From: an uncultured Muribaculaceae bacterium
Lineage (GTDB): Bacteria; Bacteroidota; Bacteroidia; Bacteroidales; Muribaculaceae
Length of the DNA stretch: 64,000 nucleotides
Direction of reading: 5' to 3'
Assembly (NCBI GenBank): GCA_958436175.1
Contig: CAUBJF010000001.1
Coordinates: 186,001 to 250,000, forward strand
A program made the position numbers and the translations under genes. How positions within the stretch are numbered: the first letter of the stretch is position 1; every line of letters starts with the position of its first letter. The notes under the pieces are model-generated. The model was not told where the DNA came from. It was given only the letters and a program-made list of their open reading frames with translations, and did not search any database. Shown here piece after piece: positions 29,990-38,172 of the stretch.

Positions 29990-30029
29990 AGCCCCCGTGA
30001 CAAGCCTGTGTAGGCACGTCCCGGGGGCT
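29990..30029 (+). terminator. Intrinsic terminator, convergent
   Basis: AGCCCCCG at 29990-29997 pairs with CGGGGGCT at 30022-30029, followed by TTATACC. It lies between the convergent flavoprotein and thioredoxin genes. Confidence 0.75.
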
Positions 30030-30050
30030 TTATACCTTTTATCTCTTTAA

Positions 30051-30350
30051 TTAATGTGAGTGCTCGTTCAGCTTGTCTATGAGCAGTTCAGCCTGTTGTA
30101 CACCAACTGTACGCCATACGGCCTCACCATTTTTGAAGAGAATCAGGGTAGGCACGGAGCGCACATTGTAGCGTGCTGCAAGTTCCTGGTTTTTATCTAT
30201 GTCGACCTTTAGGACATTGGCCTTGTCGCCGATACGGTTCTTCACATCCTCGAGGATAGGACCCTGCATACGGCAAGGACCACACCATGTTGCGAAAAAG
30301 TCAACCAGCGTCGGCTTGTCTTCCTGGATAAGATTATTAAAATCGTTCAT
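30051..30350 (-). CDS. trxA: Thioredoxin
   Basis: Single-domain cytoplasmic thioredoxin of 99 residues with the active-site WCGPC at residues 22-26 and the conserved cis-Pro region SVPTLILFKNGE. Length is slightly short but complete. It reduces disulfides in client proteins using thioredoxin reductase. It lies 92 bp downstream of the FtsE-like gene on the same strand; no clear promoter or terminator was seen in that gap, so co-transcription is possible. Confidence 0.93.
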   Translation of the reverse strand: MNDFNNLIQEDKPTLVDFFATWCGPCRMQGPILEDVKNRIGDKANVLKVDIDKNQELAARYNVRSVPTLILFKNGEAVWRTVGVQQAELLIDKLNEHSH

Positions 30351-30442
30351 ATGTAGTATGTTTTATTAAGTTATAAGTCTAATCCTGTCCCGCAACTGCA
30401 GAACCAGTTCATTATAAAAACACAGACACGCGCAGACTTGTT

Positions 30443-31108
30443 CTATTCAAGAAGCATCTTTCGCTCACAACGCAGTGTACGCCCCGGGAAAACCTTCGGA
30501 AAAGCGTGGTTGTGGGTAGCGACAACCACAGTCACGCCACAATCGCGCGAGATTGAATAGAGATGGCTCATGACCTGCTCGCCAGTCTCCGGGTCGAGGT
30601 TACCTGTCGGCTCATCGGCAAGTATCAACGACGGCTCATTGAGAAGTGCTCTCGCGATTACCACACGCTGCTGCTCTCCACCTGACAACTGATGAGGCAT
30701 CTTGTATGCCTTTGTCGCCATACCGACCTGACGCAGCACTTTGTCGATACGTTCTTCCTTAGCTTCGGAATCTTTCCAGCCTGTGGCATCAAGCACGAAT
30801 TCGAGATTATCGTAGGCTGTACGGTCGGGAAGAAGCTGGAAATCCTGAAAGATAACGCCCAGGCTACGGCGCAGCATAGGAATATCATGCCGGCGTATTG
30901 CCCTGAGGTCGTAATCCAGGACACGGGCTTCTCCGGAGCTTACCGGTACCTCGGCATACATGGTCTTCATAAGCGATGTCTTACCGCTGCCAACCTTACC
31001 AAGCAGATAGACGAACTCGCCTTTTCCGACAGTGAGGTTGACATCTCGCAGAGCCACATGCTCGTTGCGGAGAATCTCGACTCCGCTATATTCAATGATT
31101 TTTTCCAT
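30443..31108 (-). CDS. ftsE: FtsE-like cell-division ABC transporter ATPase
   Basis: ABC ATPase of 221 residues with Walker A (GKVGSGKTS), signature (LSGGEQQR), Walker B (LILADEPT) and the His switch (VVATHNH). The size and the [22 protein letters not shown] segment are typical of FtsE, which with the membrane protein FtsX signals to periplasmic murein hydrolase activators such as EnvC. No ftsX lies next to it here. The start at 31108 is preferred over 31156 because the latter adds residues not seen in the family. An EnvC-like protein is encoded at 55 kb, which would complete the FtsEX-EnvC logic. Confidence 0.85.
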   Translation of the reverse strand: MEKIIEYSGVEILRNEHVALRDVNLTVGKGEFVYLLGKVGSGKTSLMKTMYAEVPVSSGEARVLDYDLRAIRRHDIPMLRRSLGVIFQDFQLLPDRTAYDNLEFVLDATGWKDSEAKEERIDKVLRQVGMATKAYKMPHQLSGGEQQRVVIARALLNEPSLILADEPTGNLDPETGEQVMSHLYSISRDCGVTVVVATHNHAFPKVFPGRTLRCERKMLLE

Positions 31109-31114
31109 CATCAG

Positions 31115-31122
31115 CAAAGTTA
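31115..31122 (-). promoter_or_regulatory. Possible -7 box for ftsE
   Basis: TAACTTTG on the minus strand matches the consensus but is so close to the ATG that the mRNA would be almost leaderless; the call is tentative. Confidence 0.3.
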
Positions 31123-31135
31123 CGAATAATTTGCC

Positions 31136-31143
31136 TACCTTTG
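31136..31143 (+). promoter_or_regulatory. Candidate -7 box for the SGNH hydrolase gene
   Basis: TACCTTTG matches TAnnTTTG and lies 41 bp before the ATG at 31184. Confidence 0.45.
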
Positions 31144-31183
31144 TCACACCAATCACGTTTTATAACAGAATAAAGATACATCC

Positions 31184-31870
31184 ATGAATCAAACCTTGAA
31201 AATCATCACATTGACCATAGTCTTACTATTATCAACACGGTCCCTGTATGCCAGGCAACCTGTTGTTGCCGTACTCGGCGACTCATATTCGACATTCGCC
31301 GGGCACATACCCGAAGGCAACGAAGCTTGGTATAACAACACGACAGACCCCGACCGCACGGATGTCGGCAATGTCGGGGATACATGGTGGAGTCTCCTTT
31401 GTAAGGAGGGCGGCTACACTCTGGGGACAAACGATTCCTACAGCGGTGCAACTATATGCTACACAGGCTACAACGGCGAGAATTTCAAACCGCGTTCATT
31501 CATCACCCGTCTGCCTCGTCTCGGACAACCCGACATCATCCTCATTTTCGGCGGCACGAACGACAGCTGGGCAGGTTCCCCTATCGGCGATTATAAATAT
31601 GAAGGACAGACAGAAAAAGACCTCTACAGTTTCCGCCCGGCTATGGCTCGGCTGCTATCCGATGCCAAACGGATCTACCCCGAAGCAAAAATATATTTCA
31701 TCGTCAACAGCGAATTGCGGAAAGAAATCTCGGATTCGGCCGTCGAGATCTGCGATCACTACGGAATACCCTGCATTCGTCTTTGCTACATCGACAAAAT
31801 AGCGGGCCATCCATCCAAAGAAGGCATGCGGAAGATAAAAGACCAAGTGCTGAATGCTATCAGAAAGTAA
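31184..31870 (+). CDS. SGNH/GDSL-type esterase, secreted
   Basis: Secreted SGNH hydrolase of 228 residues. Block I GDSYST carries the nucleophilic Ser, block III is FGGTNDSW, and block V is the Asp-x-x-His-like DKIAGHPSKEGM. A signal peptide (LTIVLLLSTRSLYAR) is present without lipobox. Such enzymes deacylate or deacetylate carbohydrates or lipids; no substrate can be assigned. It is monocistronic, with its own promoter-like box and a terminator. Confidence 0.82.
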   Translation: MNQTLKIITLTIVLLLSTRSLYARQPVVAVLGDSYSTFAGHIPEGNEAWYNNTTDPDRTDVGNVGDTWWSLLCKEGGYTLGTNDSYSGATICYTGYNGENFKPRSFITRLPRLGQPDIILIFGGTNDSWAGSPIGDYKYEGQTEKDLYSFRPAMARLLSDAKRIYPEAKIYFIVNSELRKEISDSAVEICDHYGIPCIRLCYIDKIAGHPSKEGMRKIKDQVLNAIRK

Positions 31871-31893
31871 AAGACAGCGCTAACGTCATAATA

Positions 31894-31944
31894 AAGACCG
31901 GGTCGAGGTTTGTCCTTTCACAAGGAAGCCCGCAACCCGGTCTT
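31894..31944 (+). terminator. Intrinsic terminator, convergent
   Basis: AAGACCGGGT at 31894-31903 pairs perfectly with ACCCGGTCTT at 31935-31944, with an inner TGTCCTT/AAGGA stem. It separates the convergent SGNH hydrolase and DUF4465 genes. Confidence 0.75.
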
Positions 31945-31976
31945 TCCTATATATTTAGGCAGAAATAAAGTTCTAT

Positions 31977-32975
31977 TTATCGGGCGAACTTCAGGCTCTC
32001 GTTACCGCAACGAGCGACATAGATCCCACTCCTGAGCCCGGAAACATCAACGCGTCCTTCGCCGGATGCAATCATACAGCCTGCCACATCGTAGACGGCT
32101 ACAAAGGATTCTCCGTCAGCCTCAACAAGCTTTGTTTCACGATCGTAGGCAAGTCCGGAAGAAGCATTGACAGAATTTATGCCGCTGTTTGTATCGCGGA
32201 CCATGAGTTTATCCATACAAAAATACTCGGGAGTATTGTCACCATAGTTACCTTTGTCGGTCGACGACATTGTGAAATATATCTCGTTGACTGTGCCGAG
32301 TTCCGAGAGGTCAACGTATTTCCATCCACGTGTTATGGTGATGTCGCCGTTTTCGAAGGATGCGAGCTTCACGTCGATAGTCTTCTCGCTCTGGTCGGGA
32401 GCAACACCGTGGATAGTGAGGGTAAGGGCATCTCCGTCGGCAAAAGAACGGCAGTAGGCATCGCCTTCCTCTACCGTATAATAAGTATAGCTGTTGAGAG
32501 TCAGGTAAACCCCTACAGCCTCATAGGCTTTGCCGTCGACAAACTTCATATCGATAGGACGGGGTGCCATAAACTGGCTGTAGTAAGCCACCAGATAAGG
32601 GACTGAGGCACTGACGACCGGCGTTCCGTTCTCCGATTTCTTGATTGAGCCGTCTTCATTCAGCATGATACCGCCTTCGGGCATATTGCTGTACTGATAG
32701 GTGATATAGTCGGTACGACGCTGGCGATCGGCGGAGTTGGAGGCAGTGAAGCCCCACCATGTCTGCCATTCCGAAATACTGGAGTGAACGAATTCGAAGC
32801 ACTGGCTCTCTATCAGGGTCTCATCATCGTCGTATGTGCCGGTCCATGCGCCGGTTTCTTCATTGTAACTCAGTTGTGTGGTTGCCTTGGTGAGGTCGAG
32901 AGTCTTTATTAAGTCCTCGGCCTGAGCAAAAGGCACCGCTGCAAGCAATGCTGCGATAGCAAGTGTTTTTCTCAT
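31977..32975 (-). CDS. Secreted DUF4465 protein with C-terminal sorting-like tail, cobalamin-riboswitch controlled
   Basis: Secreted protein of 332 residues. After a cleavable signal peptide (AALLAAVPFAQAE, no lipobox) comes a domain matching DUF4465: the WKYVDLSELGTVNEIYF, MSSTDKG and TPEYFCMDKL phrases are its hallmarks. The last 65 residues (VAVYDVAGCMIASGEG, LRSGIYVARC) resemble a type IX secretion or Por-type C-terminal domain. A cobalamin riboswitch lies upstream, so expression should fall when B12 is plentiful. From memory, DUF4465 relatives in Bacteroides have been linked to surface B12 binding (BtuH); here no btuB or btuG neighbours are present. A role in B12 capture is inferred. Confidence 0.8.
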   Translation of the reverse strand: MRKTLAIAALLAAVPFAQAEDLIKTLDLTKATTQLSYNEETGAWTGTYDDDETLIESQCFEFVHSSISEWQTWWGFTASNSADRQRRTDYITYQYSNMPEGGIMLNEDGSIKKSENGTPVVSASVPYLVAYYSQFMAPRPIDMKFVDGKAYEAVGVYLTLNSYTYYTVEEGDAYCRSFADGDALTLTIHGVAPDQSEKTIDVKLASFENGDITITRGWKYVDLSELGTVNEIYFTMSSTDKGNYGDNTPEYFCMDKLMVRDTNSGINSVNASSGLAYDRETKLVEADGESFVAVYDVAGCMIASGEGRVDVSGLRSGIYVARCGNESLKFAR

Positions 32976-33023
32976 GATTGGTTATAAATATGTCTATTTT
33001 AGTACAGTTTTCAATATAAAGTA

Positions 33024-33061
33024 AATCCCTACGTCGGGAAACTTGTCCGGCATAGGGGATC
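33024..33061 (-). promoter_or_regulatory. Candidate riboswitch expression-platform hairpin
   Basis: An imperfect long hairpin (33024-33039 with 33046-33061, around AACTTG) lies between the riboswitch and the DUF4465 start. On the minus strand it is followed by TTTACTTTATATT, so it could be the terminator of the switch. Confidence 0.45.
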
Positions 33062-33119
33062 TAAGAAATATAGAGCTGTCGCAGTGTCTTGGCTCGAATA
33101 TGCCCATAATCCCGTAGGC

Positions 33120-33315
33120 CGTAAAGCAGTCGCAAAGGCATGTCTTCTGACTAATCTCAAATATCCGAGTCTTCCCGGCACCGGCCAGTGACATTCCATC
33201 AGGATATTAGGGGCTGCTAATCGCACAGCCACGAGAATTACAGCAGCGGGTACTGTCGGGGAATCACACCCCGTTCCATTTTAATCCCTTCGGCGCCAGC
33301 CCCGGGGAAACCTTT
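33120..33315 (-). ncRNA. Cobalamin riboswitch
   Basis: On the minus strand the aptamer is read as GGTTTCCCCGGGG near the 5' end, TTAAAATGGAA, GATTCCCCGACAGTACCCGC, TGCTGTAA, CACTGGCCGG, CCGGGAAG and finally the B12 box AGTCAGAAGACATGCC at 33152-33137. These are the conserved cobalamin-riboswitch blocks in the correct order. Binding of adenosylcobalamin or a related form should repress the DUF4465 gene. The 5' and 3' limits are approximate. Confidence 0.95.
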
Positions 33316-33322
33316 TGCAACG

Positions 33323-33354
33323 CAAAAGTAAGCAATCTTTTCTTACCTTGCAAA
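33323..33354 (-). promoter_or_regulatory. Promoter of the cobalamin riboswitch transcript
   Basis: On the minus strand TTTG (33354-33351), a 20-bp spacer and TACTTTTG (33330-33323) fit the Bacteroidetes consensus exactly. The start would be near 33316, at the 5' edge of the aptamer. Confidence 0.7.
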
Positions 33355-33388
33355 AAAAGATTGCGCGTCCCGTCCAGGAGGCGCAATC
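33352..33388 (-). terminator. Intrinsic terminator upstream of the riboswitch promoter
   Basis: GATTGCGC (33388-33381 on the minus strand sense) pairs with GCGCAATC and is followed by seven T (33358-33352). The second arm can alternatively pair with AAAAGATTGC at 33341-33332. No minus-strand gene lies upstream, so it ends a short unidentified transcript or insulates the switch. Confidence 0.65.
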
Positions 33389-33429
33389 GATAATAAACAC
33401 ACGATATTCAATCAACATTTTTTCCAATG

Positions 33430-33461
33430 CAAAGTTAGCAGCAGTACGGAAGCTTGACAAT
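33430..33461 (-). promoter_or_regulatory. Promoter-like element for a short minus-strand RNA
   Basis: TAACTTTG (33437-33430 on the minus strand) with ATTG 20 bp upstream (33461-33458). Transcription would start near 33423 and meet the terminator at 33388-33352, giving an RNA of about 70 nt. Confidence 0.4.
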
Positions 33462-33508
33462 ACGCTCAAATAAGTATTTACTCTTTTCCGACAGCAGGTA
33501 GAAAATAC

Positions 33509-33519
33509 CTAATAATTAG
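33509..33519. promoter_or_regulatory. Palindrome upstream of the hemerythrin-LuxR gene
   Basis: CTAATAATTAG is a perfect inverted repeat around one base, about 27 bp upstream of the -7 box at 33546-33553, overlapping where a -33 element would be. It is a candidate operator, possibly autoregulatory. Confidence 0.3.
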
Positions 33520-33545
33520 TATCCCTGCATGTCGGGCCTATTTCG

Positions 33546-33553
33546 TAACTTTG
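33546..33553 (+). promoter_or_regulatory. Candidate -7 box for the hemerythrin-LuxR gene
   Basis: TAACTTTG matches TAnnTTTG. It lies downstream of an in-frame ATG at 33529 and so argues for a start at 33565 or 33583. Confidence 0.5.
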
Positions 33554-33564
33554 CGCCGAAAATA

Positions 33565-34533
33565 ATGAATCGCATTCGGATTATGATGGATAATGCTGCT
33601 TTCACACCTTCCGACCCTCTCCGCAATCTCTTGCGCAAGAACCCTACACTACTGATGCTGCTACGACGTTTCGGCATCGCCCTCGGCTTCGGGAACAACA
33701 GCGTCCACGCTGTATGCCAGGCTGCTTCGCTGGATACGTCCACTTTTCTGACTCTTGCCAATTATATTTCGGGCAATCCCTGGCAGCCGGACGCAGTCAG
33801 ACTACCCGACCTGATGCGATATCTTAAGAACGCTCACGACTACTTCCTGGGCTTCGCTCTGCCGACTATCCGGCGAAAACTCCTCGAAGCCATGTCTATC
33901 TCCGATCCCGATTCGATCGGCATGGCCATAATACGATATTTCGACGACTATGTGGCCGAAGTTCGCTCCCATATGAATTTCGAAAACGAATATGTTTTCC
34001 CATATGTCGAAGCCCTGATAGCAGGCGAACAGCAAGATTCATTCAATATCAGCGATTTCGAATCGGGACATAAACCTCTTGCCCCCAAGCTTAAAGAGCT
34101 CAAGGAATTGTTTATATGTCACTTCGACGAGACCGATGCCAATCAGGACCTCCTTACTTCGGCTCTCTACGACATAATCACCTGCGAGTCTGACTTGTTG
34201 GCCCACTGCAGTATAGAGGACGACATATTGATTCCTGCCGTCGAGGCAATCTCAAAGAAGAACCAACAAAAAGGCGTCCATCAGGCAGACAAAACCAATA
34301 CCGACGAACAGGGGCTTACAGCCCGTGAATGCGACATCGTACGATGCATAGCACGTGGACTATCCACAAAAGAAATAGCGGACCGTCTGTGCCTTTCAGC
34401 ACACACGGTCAATACTCATCGTAGAAATATATCCGCCAAGCTCGACATCCACTCCGCTGCCGCTCTGACAGTCTATGCAATTCTGCATAAACTTATCGAT
34501 GTTCACGAAGTAGGACGCGACCGGAAGGCCTGA
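33565..34533 (+). CDS. Hemerythrin-domain LuxR-type transcriptional regulator
   Basis: Fusion regulator of 322 residues. An N-terminal region of about 85 residues resembles the helical ScdA/RIC N-terminal domain (LLMLLRRFGIALGFG). A hemerythrin-like helical bundle follows, with candidate diiron ligands in NAHDYFLG, RSHMNFENEYVFPYVE, SGHKPL, ICHFDE and AHCSIEDDILIP. The C-terminal LuxR helix-turn-helix (LTARECDIVRCIARGLSTKEIADRLCLSAHTVNTHRRN as short segments) binds DNA. By analogy with RIC proteins it may sense oxygen, NO or iron-cluster damage. Start 33565 is chosen because the promoter-like box at 33546 excludes 33529. Targets are unknown. Confidence 0.85.
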   Translation: MNRIRIMMDNAAFTPSDPLRNLLRKNPTLLMLLRRFGIALGFGNNSVHAVCQAASLDTSTFLTLANYISGNPWQPDAVRLPDLMRYLKNAHDYFLGFALPTIRRKLLEAMSISDPDSIGMAIIRYFDDYVAEVRSHMNFENEYVFPYVEALIAGEQQDSFNISDFESGHKPLAPKLKELKELFICHFDETDANQDLLTSALYDIITCESDLLAHCSIEDDILIPAVEAISKKNQQKGVHQADKTNTDEQGLTARECDIVRCIARGLSTKEIADRLCLSAHTVNTHRRNISAKLDIHSAAALTVYAILHKLIDVHEVGRDRKA

Positions 34534-34539
34534 AGATCG

Positions 34540-34710
34540 TTACTGTCCCTTGGATGATGACGCATTATTAGGGTTGTCGTTCATCATGTGTATCTCCTGT
34601 TTCACCGAGCATGGCGTTACTTTGTCGTCGTCGGCAATATCGATGTCAACGCCACGGTAATCACGTACCGCACGTTCATCAGATTTCTGTTTGTTTTTAT
34701 CCTTATCCAT
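34540..34710 (-). CDS. Small acidic hypothetical protein, 56 aa
   Basis: Open frame from ATG 34710 to TAA 34540. The product begins MDKDKNKQKSDERAVRDYRG and continues VDIDIADDDKVTPCSVKQEI before an Asn/Ser-rich end; it is highly charged with no membrane segment. The stop lies 6 bp from the convergent LuxR-type gene stop and the start 75 bp downstream of engB, so it may be transcribed with engB. Coding-like codon use and a composition resembling small conserved Bacteroidales proteins support it. Function unknown. Confidence 0.6.
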   Translation of the reverse strand: MDKDKNKQKSDERAVRDYRGVDIDIADDDKVTPCSVKQEIHMMNDNPNNASSSKGQ

Positions 34711-34784
34711 ATCCGAATTGTATTAAGAGGGTTTTATGTTCAAAACACGTCAGCGCCCTCTAATGTTCGTCACCCGACAGGCTT

Positions 34785-35387
34785 TTATTCCAGAGGAAGT
34801 CTGTTCATTTCCTCTATATAATCAAGGATAGCGTCACGGCCTCGTTTATCTTCACTCGAAGTACGGAAGACCGGGGGCAGTTCCTCCCATGTTTCAAGAA
34901 GCTTCTCGCAATATTCTGCCGTCTGGCGAGCTCCGGCAGCGTCCGACTGTTTATCCATCTTCGTAAAGACGATACTGAAAGGCACACCATTCTCGCCGAG
35001 CCATTCCATAAACTCGAGGTCGATTTTTTGCGGAGCGTGACGACTGTCGATGAGCACGAAAAGATTAGTCATCTGAGCCCGGCTCAGGATATAGTCCTTG
35101 ATGATTCCTTCAAGGCGGTCGCGATCGGCTTTGCTCCTGCGTGCGTAGCCATAACCCGGCAGGTCGACCACATACCAGCTGTCATTGACAAGGAAATGAT
35201 TGATGAGCATCGTCTTGCCAGGAGTTGACGATGTCATGGCGAGACCTTTCTTGCCAAGGAGCATGTTGATAAGACTCGACTTGCCGACATTACTGCGCCC
35301 GATAAAAGCATATTCATGACGTGCTTCGGGTGGACATTTACGGGTATCGGTATTACTGATGACAAAACGTGCTGTATTGATGATCAT
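34785..35387 (-). CDS. engB: Ribosome biogenesis GTP-binding protein EngB/YsxC/YihA
   Basis: Small cytoplasmic GTPase of 200 residues involved in late 50S subunit assembly. G1 is [10 protein letters not shown]3 DLPGYGYA, G4 TKMD, with the SSTPGKT switch-I region. The start at 35387 ([11 protein letters not shown]) fits the family N-terminus and lies 26 bp after a promoter-like box; an in-frame ATG at 35426 would precede that promoter. Essential housekeeping gene in most bacteria. Confidence 0.94.
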   Translation of the reverse strand: MIINTARFVISNTDTRKCPPEARHEYAFIGRSNVGKSSLINMLLGKKGLAMTSSTPGKTMLINHFLVNDSWYVVDLPGYGYARRSKADRDRLEGIIKDYILSRAQMTNLFVLIDSRHAPQKIDLEFMEWLGENGVPFSIVFTKMDKQSDAAGARQTAEYCEKLLETWEELPPVFRTSSEDKRGRDAILDYIEEMNRLPLE

Positions 35388-35412
35388 TGTTCTTACTATT
35401 ATGTTTGGAGTA

Positions 35413-35420
35413 CAAATATA
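35413..35420 (-). promoter_or_regulatory. Candidate -7 box for engB
   Basis: TATATTTG on the minus strand matches TAnnTTTG; transcription would begin near 35406, about 19 nt before the start codon. Confidence 0.5.
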
Positions 35421-35612
35421 CAACAAAAGCCAAGCGTTTGTGTTCCATAAAACAAACTAAGCCTGCCTTCGTTAAGTTAATATATACTAAAAGCGCGTTG
35501 ACAGGCATAAGCCCAGCGAACTATTCTTAGTCTTTTGGTGTTATACTGTTTGGGGAAGATGAATTTTGAGCCATCTTGTCCTAAACCAAGATAATACCTT
35601 CACAATACCTTA

Positions 35613-38063
35613 ATGAATATCAAATCACTCTCAGGCACACTATTTGCCCTTGCTCTCTGTGCGGTAACTAACTCAGCCCAGGCAGAACGTACTGTAATGA
35701 CCCTCCATGACGGCTGGCAGTTCACAAAAGGCGACGGCAGCACAGGTGCCGACTGGCAGACAGTCCGCGTTCCCCACGACTGGGCCATCTACGGACCTTT
35801 CGACCGCTCCAACGACCTCCAGAAGGTGGCCGTCGAGCAAAACGGCGAAACCGAGGAGACTGTCAAGACTGGACGTACAGGCGGTCTTCCTTTCATCGGC
35901 AAGGGAACTTATAAGATAGATTTCGAACTCCCCGACACAACAGGCCGGGCCGTGACACTCGTCTTCGACGGTGCTATGAGCAATGCCAATGTAAAGCTCA
36001 ACGGCAAAGACCTCGGATTCTGGCCATATGGCTACAACTCCTTCTATCTTGACGCCACAGGTACTGCTATACCGGGCACCAACCATCTCGAAGTCTCACT
36101 CGAAAACAAAGAGCGAGCCTCACGCTGGTATCCAGGTGCAGGTCTATACCGCAACGTGCATGTAGTCACCACCGACAAAGTCCATATTCCTACCTGGGGC
36201 ACATACATCACCACTCCTAAGGTAAGCGACGAATACGCCTCTGTACATCTTGAAATCAAAATAGACGGGACTCGCATCGATACGGCTTATAATTACCAGA
36301 AAATCAATGTCAACACTAAGATTATCGACCCGGAAGGCAAGGTTGTGGCCGACGATAACTCGACTTATTTCTCACGCGGTCAAAAATTCGGGCAGAACTT
36401 TCTTATAGACAATCCCGAACTTTGGAGCCCCGATAACCCGGCGCTCTATACCGCACGTACTGTCTTGAGTGTCGACGGCCGGGAAGTCGACAGCTATGAC
36501 ACCCGTTTCGGCATCCGTTCTATCGAATATATTCCAGAAAAGGGTTTCTTCCTCAATGGTAAGCCGACCAAATTCAAAGGGGTTTGCAATCATCACGACT
36601 TAGGACCCTTGGGCGCTGCCGTCAACCGATCAGCGCTCCGCCACCAGATCGAGCTACTTCAGGACATGGGTGTAAACGCTATCCGTACCGCCCATAATAT
36701 GCCTGCACCCGAACTCGTGGAGCTCTGCGACGAAATGGGCATGATGCTGATGATTGAGCCTTTCGACGACTGGGGGTTCCGTCCGAAATCGCCCAACGGT
36801 TACGGCTCAGTATTCGACGAATGGGCCGAACGCGACATCACAAATATGGTCGAACACTATCGCAACAACCCTTCAGTGGTGATGTGGTCGGTAGGCAACG
36901 AAGTCCCGAGCCAGTGGGGACCTCCCGGCATGGGCGAACTCCTTATGCTTCAGGATATGATCCATAATCTTGATCCCACACGCCCCGTCACCTGCGGTAT
37001 GGACCAGATCGGCGCTGTCACCACCAATGGCTTCGCCGCCGCCCTCGATATCCCCGGCTTCAATTACAAGCCCCAGTTCTACGACGAAGTCTATGAAATG
37101 CTTCCCCAGAAGATGATACTCGGTTCCGAGACCGCTTCGACAGTATCGAGCCGTGGCAAATACTACTGGCCGGTCGAATTCAAAGACCATAACGTCGTGA
37201 TGCATCCCGACAACCAGTGCAACAGCTACGATAACGAGGCATGCTCTTGGAGCAATACCCCTGACCTCGACTTCGCACGCGACGATGACCACGACTGGGT
37301 CCTCGGCCAGTTCGTCTGGACCGGATTCGACTACCTCGGCGAACCGTCACCCTACGATACAGACGCATGGCCCAGCCACAGCTCTGTATTCGGCATCTAC
37401 GATCTCGCATCACTGCCGAAGGACCGTGTCTACCTCTATCGCTCCCAGTGGAACGATAAGGATGCGACCCTGCATATACTCCCCCACTGGACATGGCCCG
37501 GACGCGAAGGACAGACAACCCCTGTGTTCGTCTATACCTCCTACCCCGAAGCCGAACTCTTCGTCAACGGTGTCAGCCAGGGTCGTCGCACAAAAGACAA
37601 GAACAGCACTTACAACCGCTACCGCCTCCGCTGGGACGATGTCATCTACCAGCCGGGGGAGATACGTGCCGTGGCTTATGATGAAGACGGCAATAAGGCT
37701 ATGGAACAGACCATTCGCACAGCCGGCAAACCGTACGCGCTGAAGCTTACGCCGAACCGCACCGAAGCCAGGGCCGACGGCGATGACCTGGTGTACTTCA
37801 CCGTTACTGTCGTCGACAAGAACGGCAATCCCGTGCCGACGGCCGACAACATGGTACACTTCAAAGTCGAAGGTGCCGGAACATTCGAAGCCACTGCCAA
37901 CGGCGACCCGACCTGTATCCTCCCATTCCAGAATCCTGAGATGAAACTCTTCAGCGGTGCTGCAACAGCCATCACCAGAAGTGCAAAAACTCCGGGCACA
38001 CAGACTCTCAGGGTTACTGCCAAAGGACTCAGGCCAGCTGCCGCAAGCATCATGGTACGCTGA
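35613..38063 (+). CDS. GH2 family beta-galactosidase-like enzyme
   Basis: Secreted family 2 glycosidase of 816 residues. Sugar-binding jelly-roll (about 25-195), Ig-like domain (195-300), TIM barrel (300-600), then DUF4982-like and a Big-like C-terminal domain (about 735-816). Acid/base Glu430 is in WSVGNEVPSQ and nucleophile Glu506 in ILGSETAST. The signal peptide (FALALCAVTNSAQAE) indicates periplasm. Specificity is probably beta-galactoside, but beta-mannoside or other beta-glycosides cannot be excluded. It ends at a strong terminator and is followed by the galactose operon, which makes galactose release an attractive idea. Confidence 0.88.
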   Translation: MNIKSLSGTLFALALCAVTNSAQAERTVMTLHDGWQFTKGDGSTGADWQTVRVPHDWAIYGPFDRSNDLQKVAVEQNGETEETVKTGRTGGLPFIGKGTYKIDFELPDTTGRAVTLVFDGAMSNANVKLNGKDLGFWPYGYNSFYLDATGTAIPGTNHLEVSLENKERASRWYPGAGLYRNVHVVTTDKVHIPTWGTYITTPKVSDEYASVHLEIKIDGTRIDTAYNYQKINVNTKIIDPEGKVVADDNSTYFSRGQKFGQNFLIDNPELWSPDNPALYTARTVLSVDGREVDSYDTRFGIRSIEYIPEKGFFLNGKPTKFKGVCNHHDLGPLGAAVNRSALRHQIELLQDMGVNAIRTAHNMPAPELVELCDEMGMMLMIEPFDDWGFRPKSPNGYGSVFDEWAERDITNMVEHYRNNPSVVMWSVGNEVPSQWGPPGMGELLMLQDMIHNLDPTRPVTCGMDQIGAVTTNGFAAALDIPGFNYKPQFYDEVYEMLPQKMILGSETASTVSSRGKYYWPVEFKDHNVVMHPDNQCNSYDNEACSWSNTPDLDFARDDDHDWVLGQFVWTGFDYLGEPSPYDTDAWPSHSSVFGIYDLASLPKDRVYLYRSQWNDKDATLHILPHWTWPGREGQTTPVFVYTSYPEAELFVNGVSQGRRTKDKNSTYNRYRLRWDDVIYQPGEIRAVAYDEDGNKAMEQTIRTAGKPYALKLTPNRTEARADGDDLVYFTVTVVDKNGNPVPTADNMVHFKVEGAGTFEATANGDPTCILPFQNPEMKLFSGAATAITRSAKTPGTQTLRVTAKGLRPAAASIMVR

Positions 38064-38086
38064 TAAAATGCTATGACATCATAAAG

Positions 38087-38126
38087 AAACGACGCGACGA
38101 CCGTACAATCCTCGCGTCGTTTTTTC
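38087..38126 (+). terminator. Intrinsic terminator after GH2
   Basis: AACGACGCGA at 38088-38097 pairs perfectly with TCGCGTCGTT at 38112-38121, followed by T5. Confidence 0.88.
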
Positions 38127-38172
38127 GTCCACTACGGGGCCTAATCAGTATATTTTAGACAATAAATGTCAC

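Noticed and set aside
33281..33469. Minus-strand 62-codon frame upstream of the riboswitch
   Set aside because: It runs through a terminator hairpin and the riboswitch promoter and aptamer, so it is not compatible with translation.
34588..34821. Plus-strand 77-codon frame
   Set aside because: It overlaps the better supported 56-aa frame and the end of engB on the other strand and looks like a chance hydrophobic stretch.
35556..35577. AAGATG/CATCTT inverted repeat upstream of GH2
   Set aside because: Only six base pairs around a 10-nt loop with no T run; likely chance.
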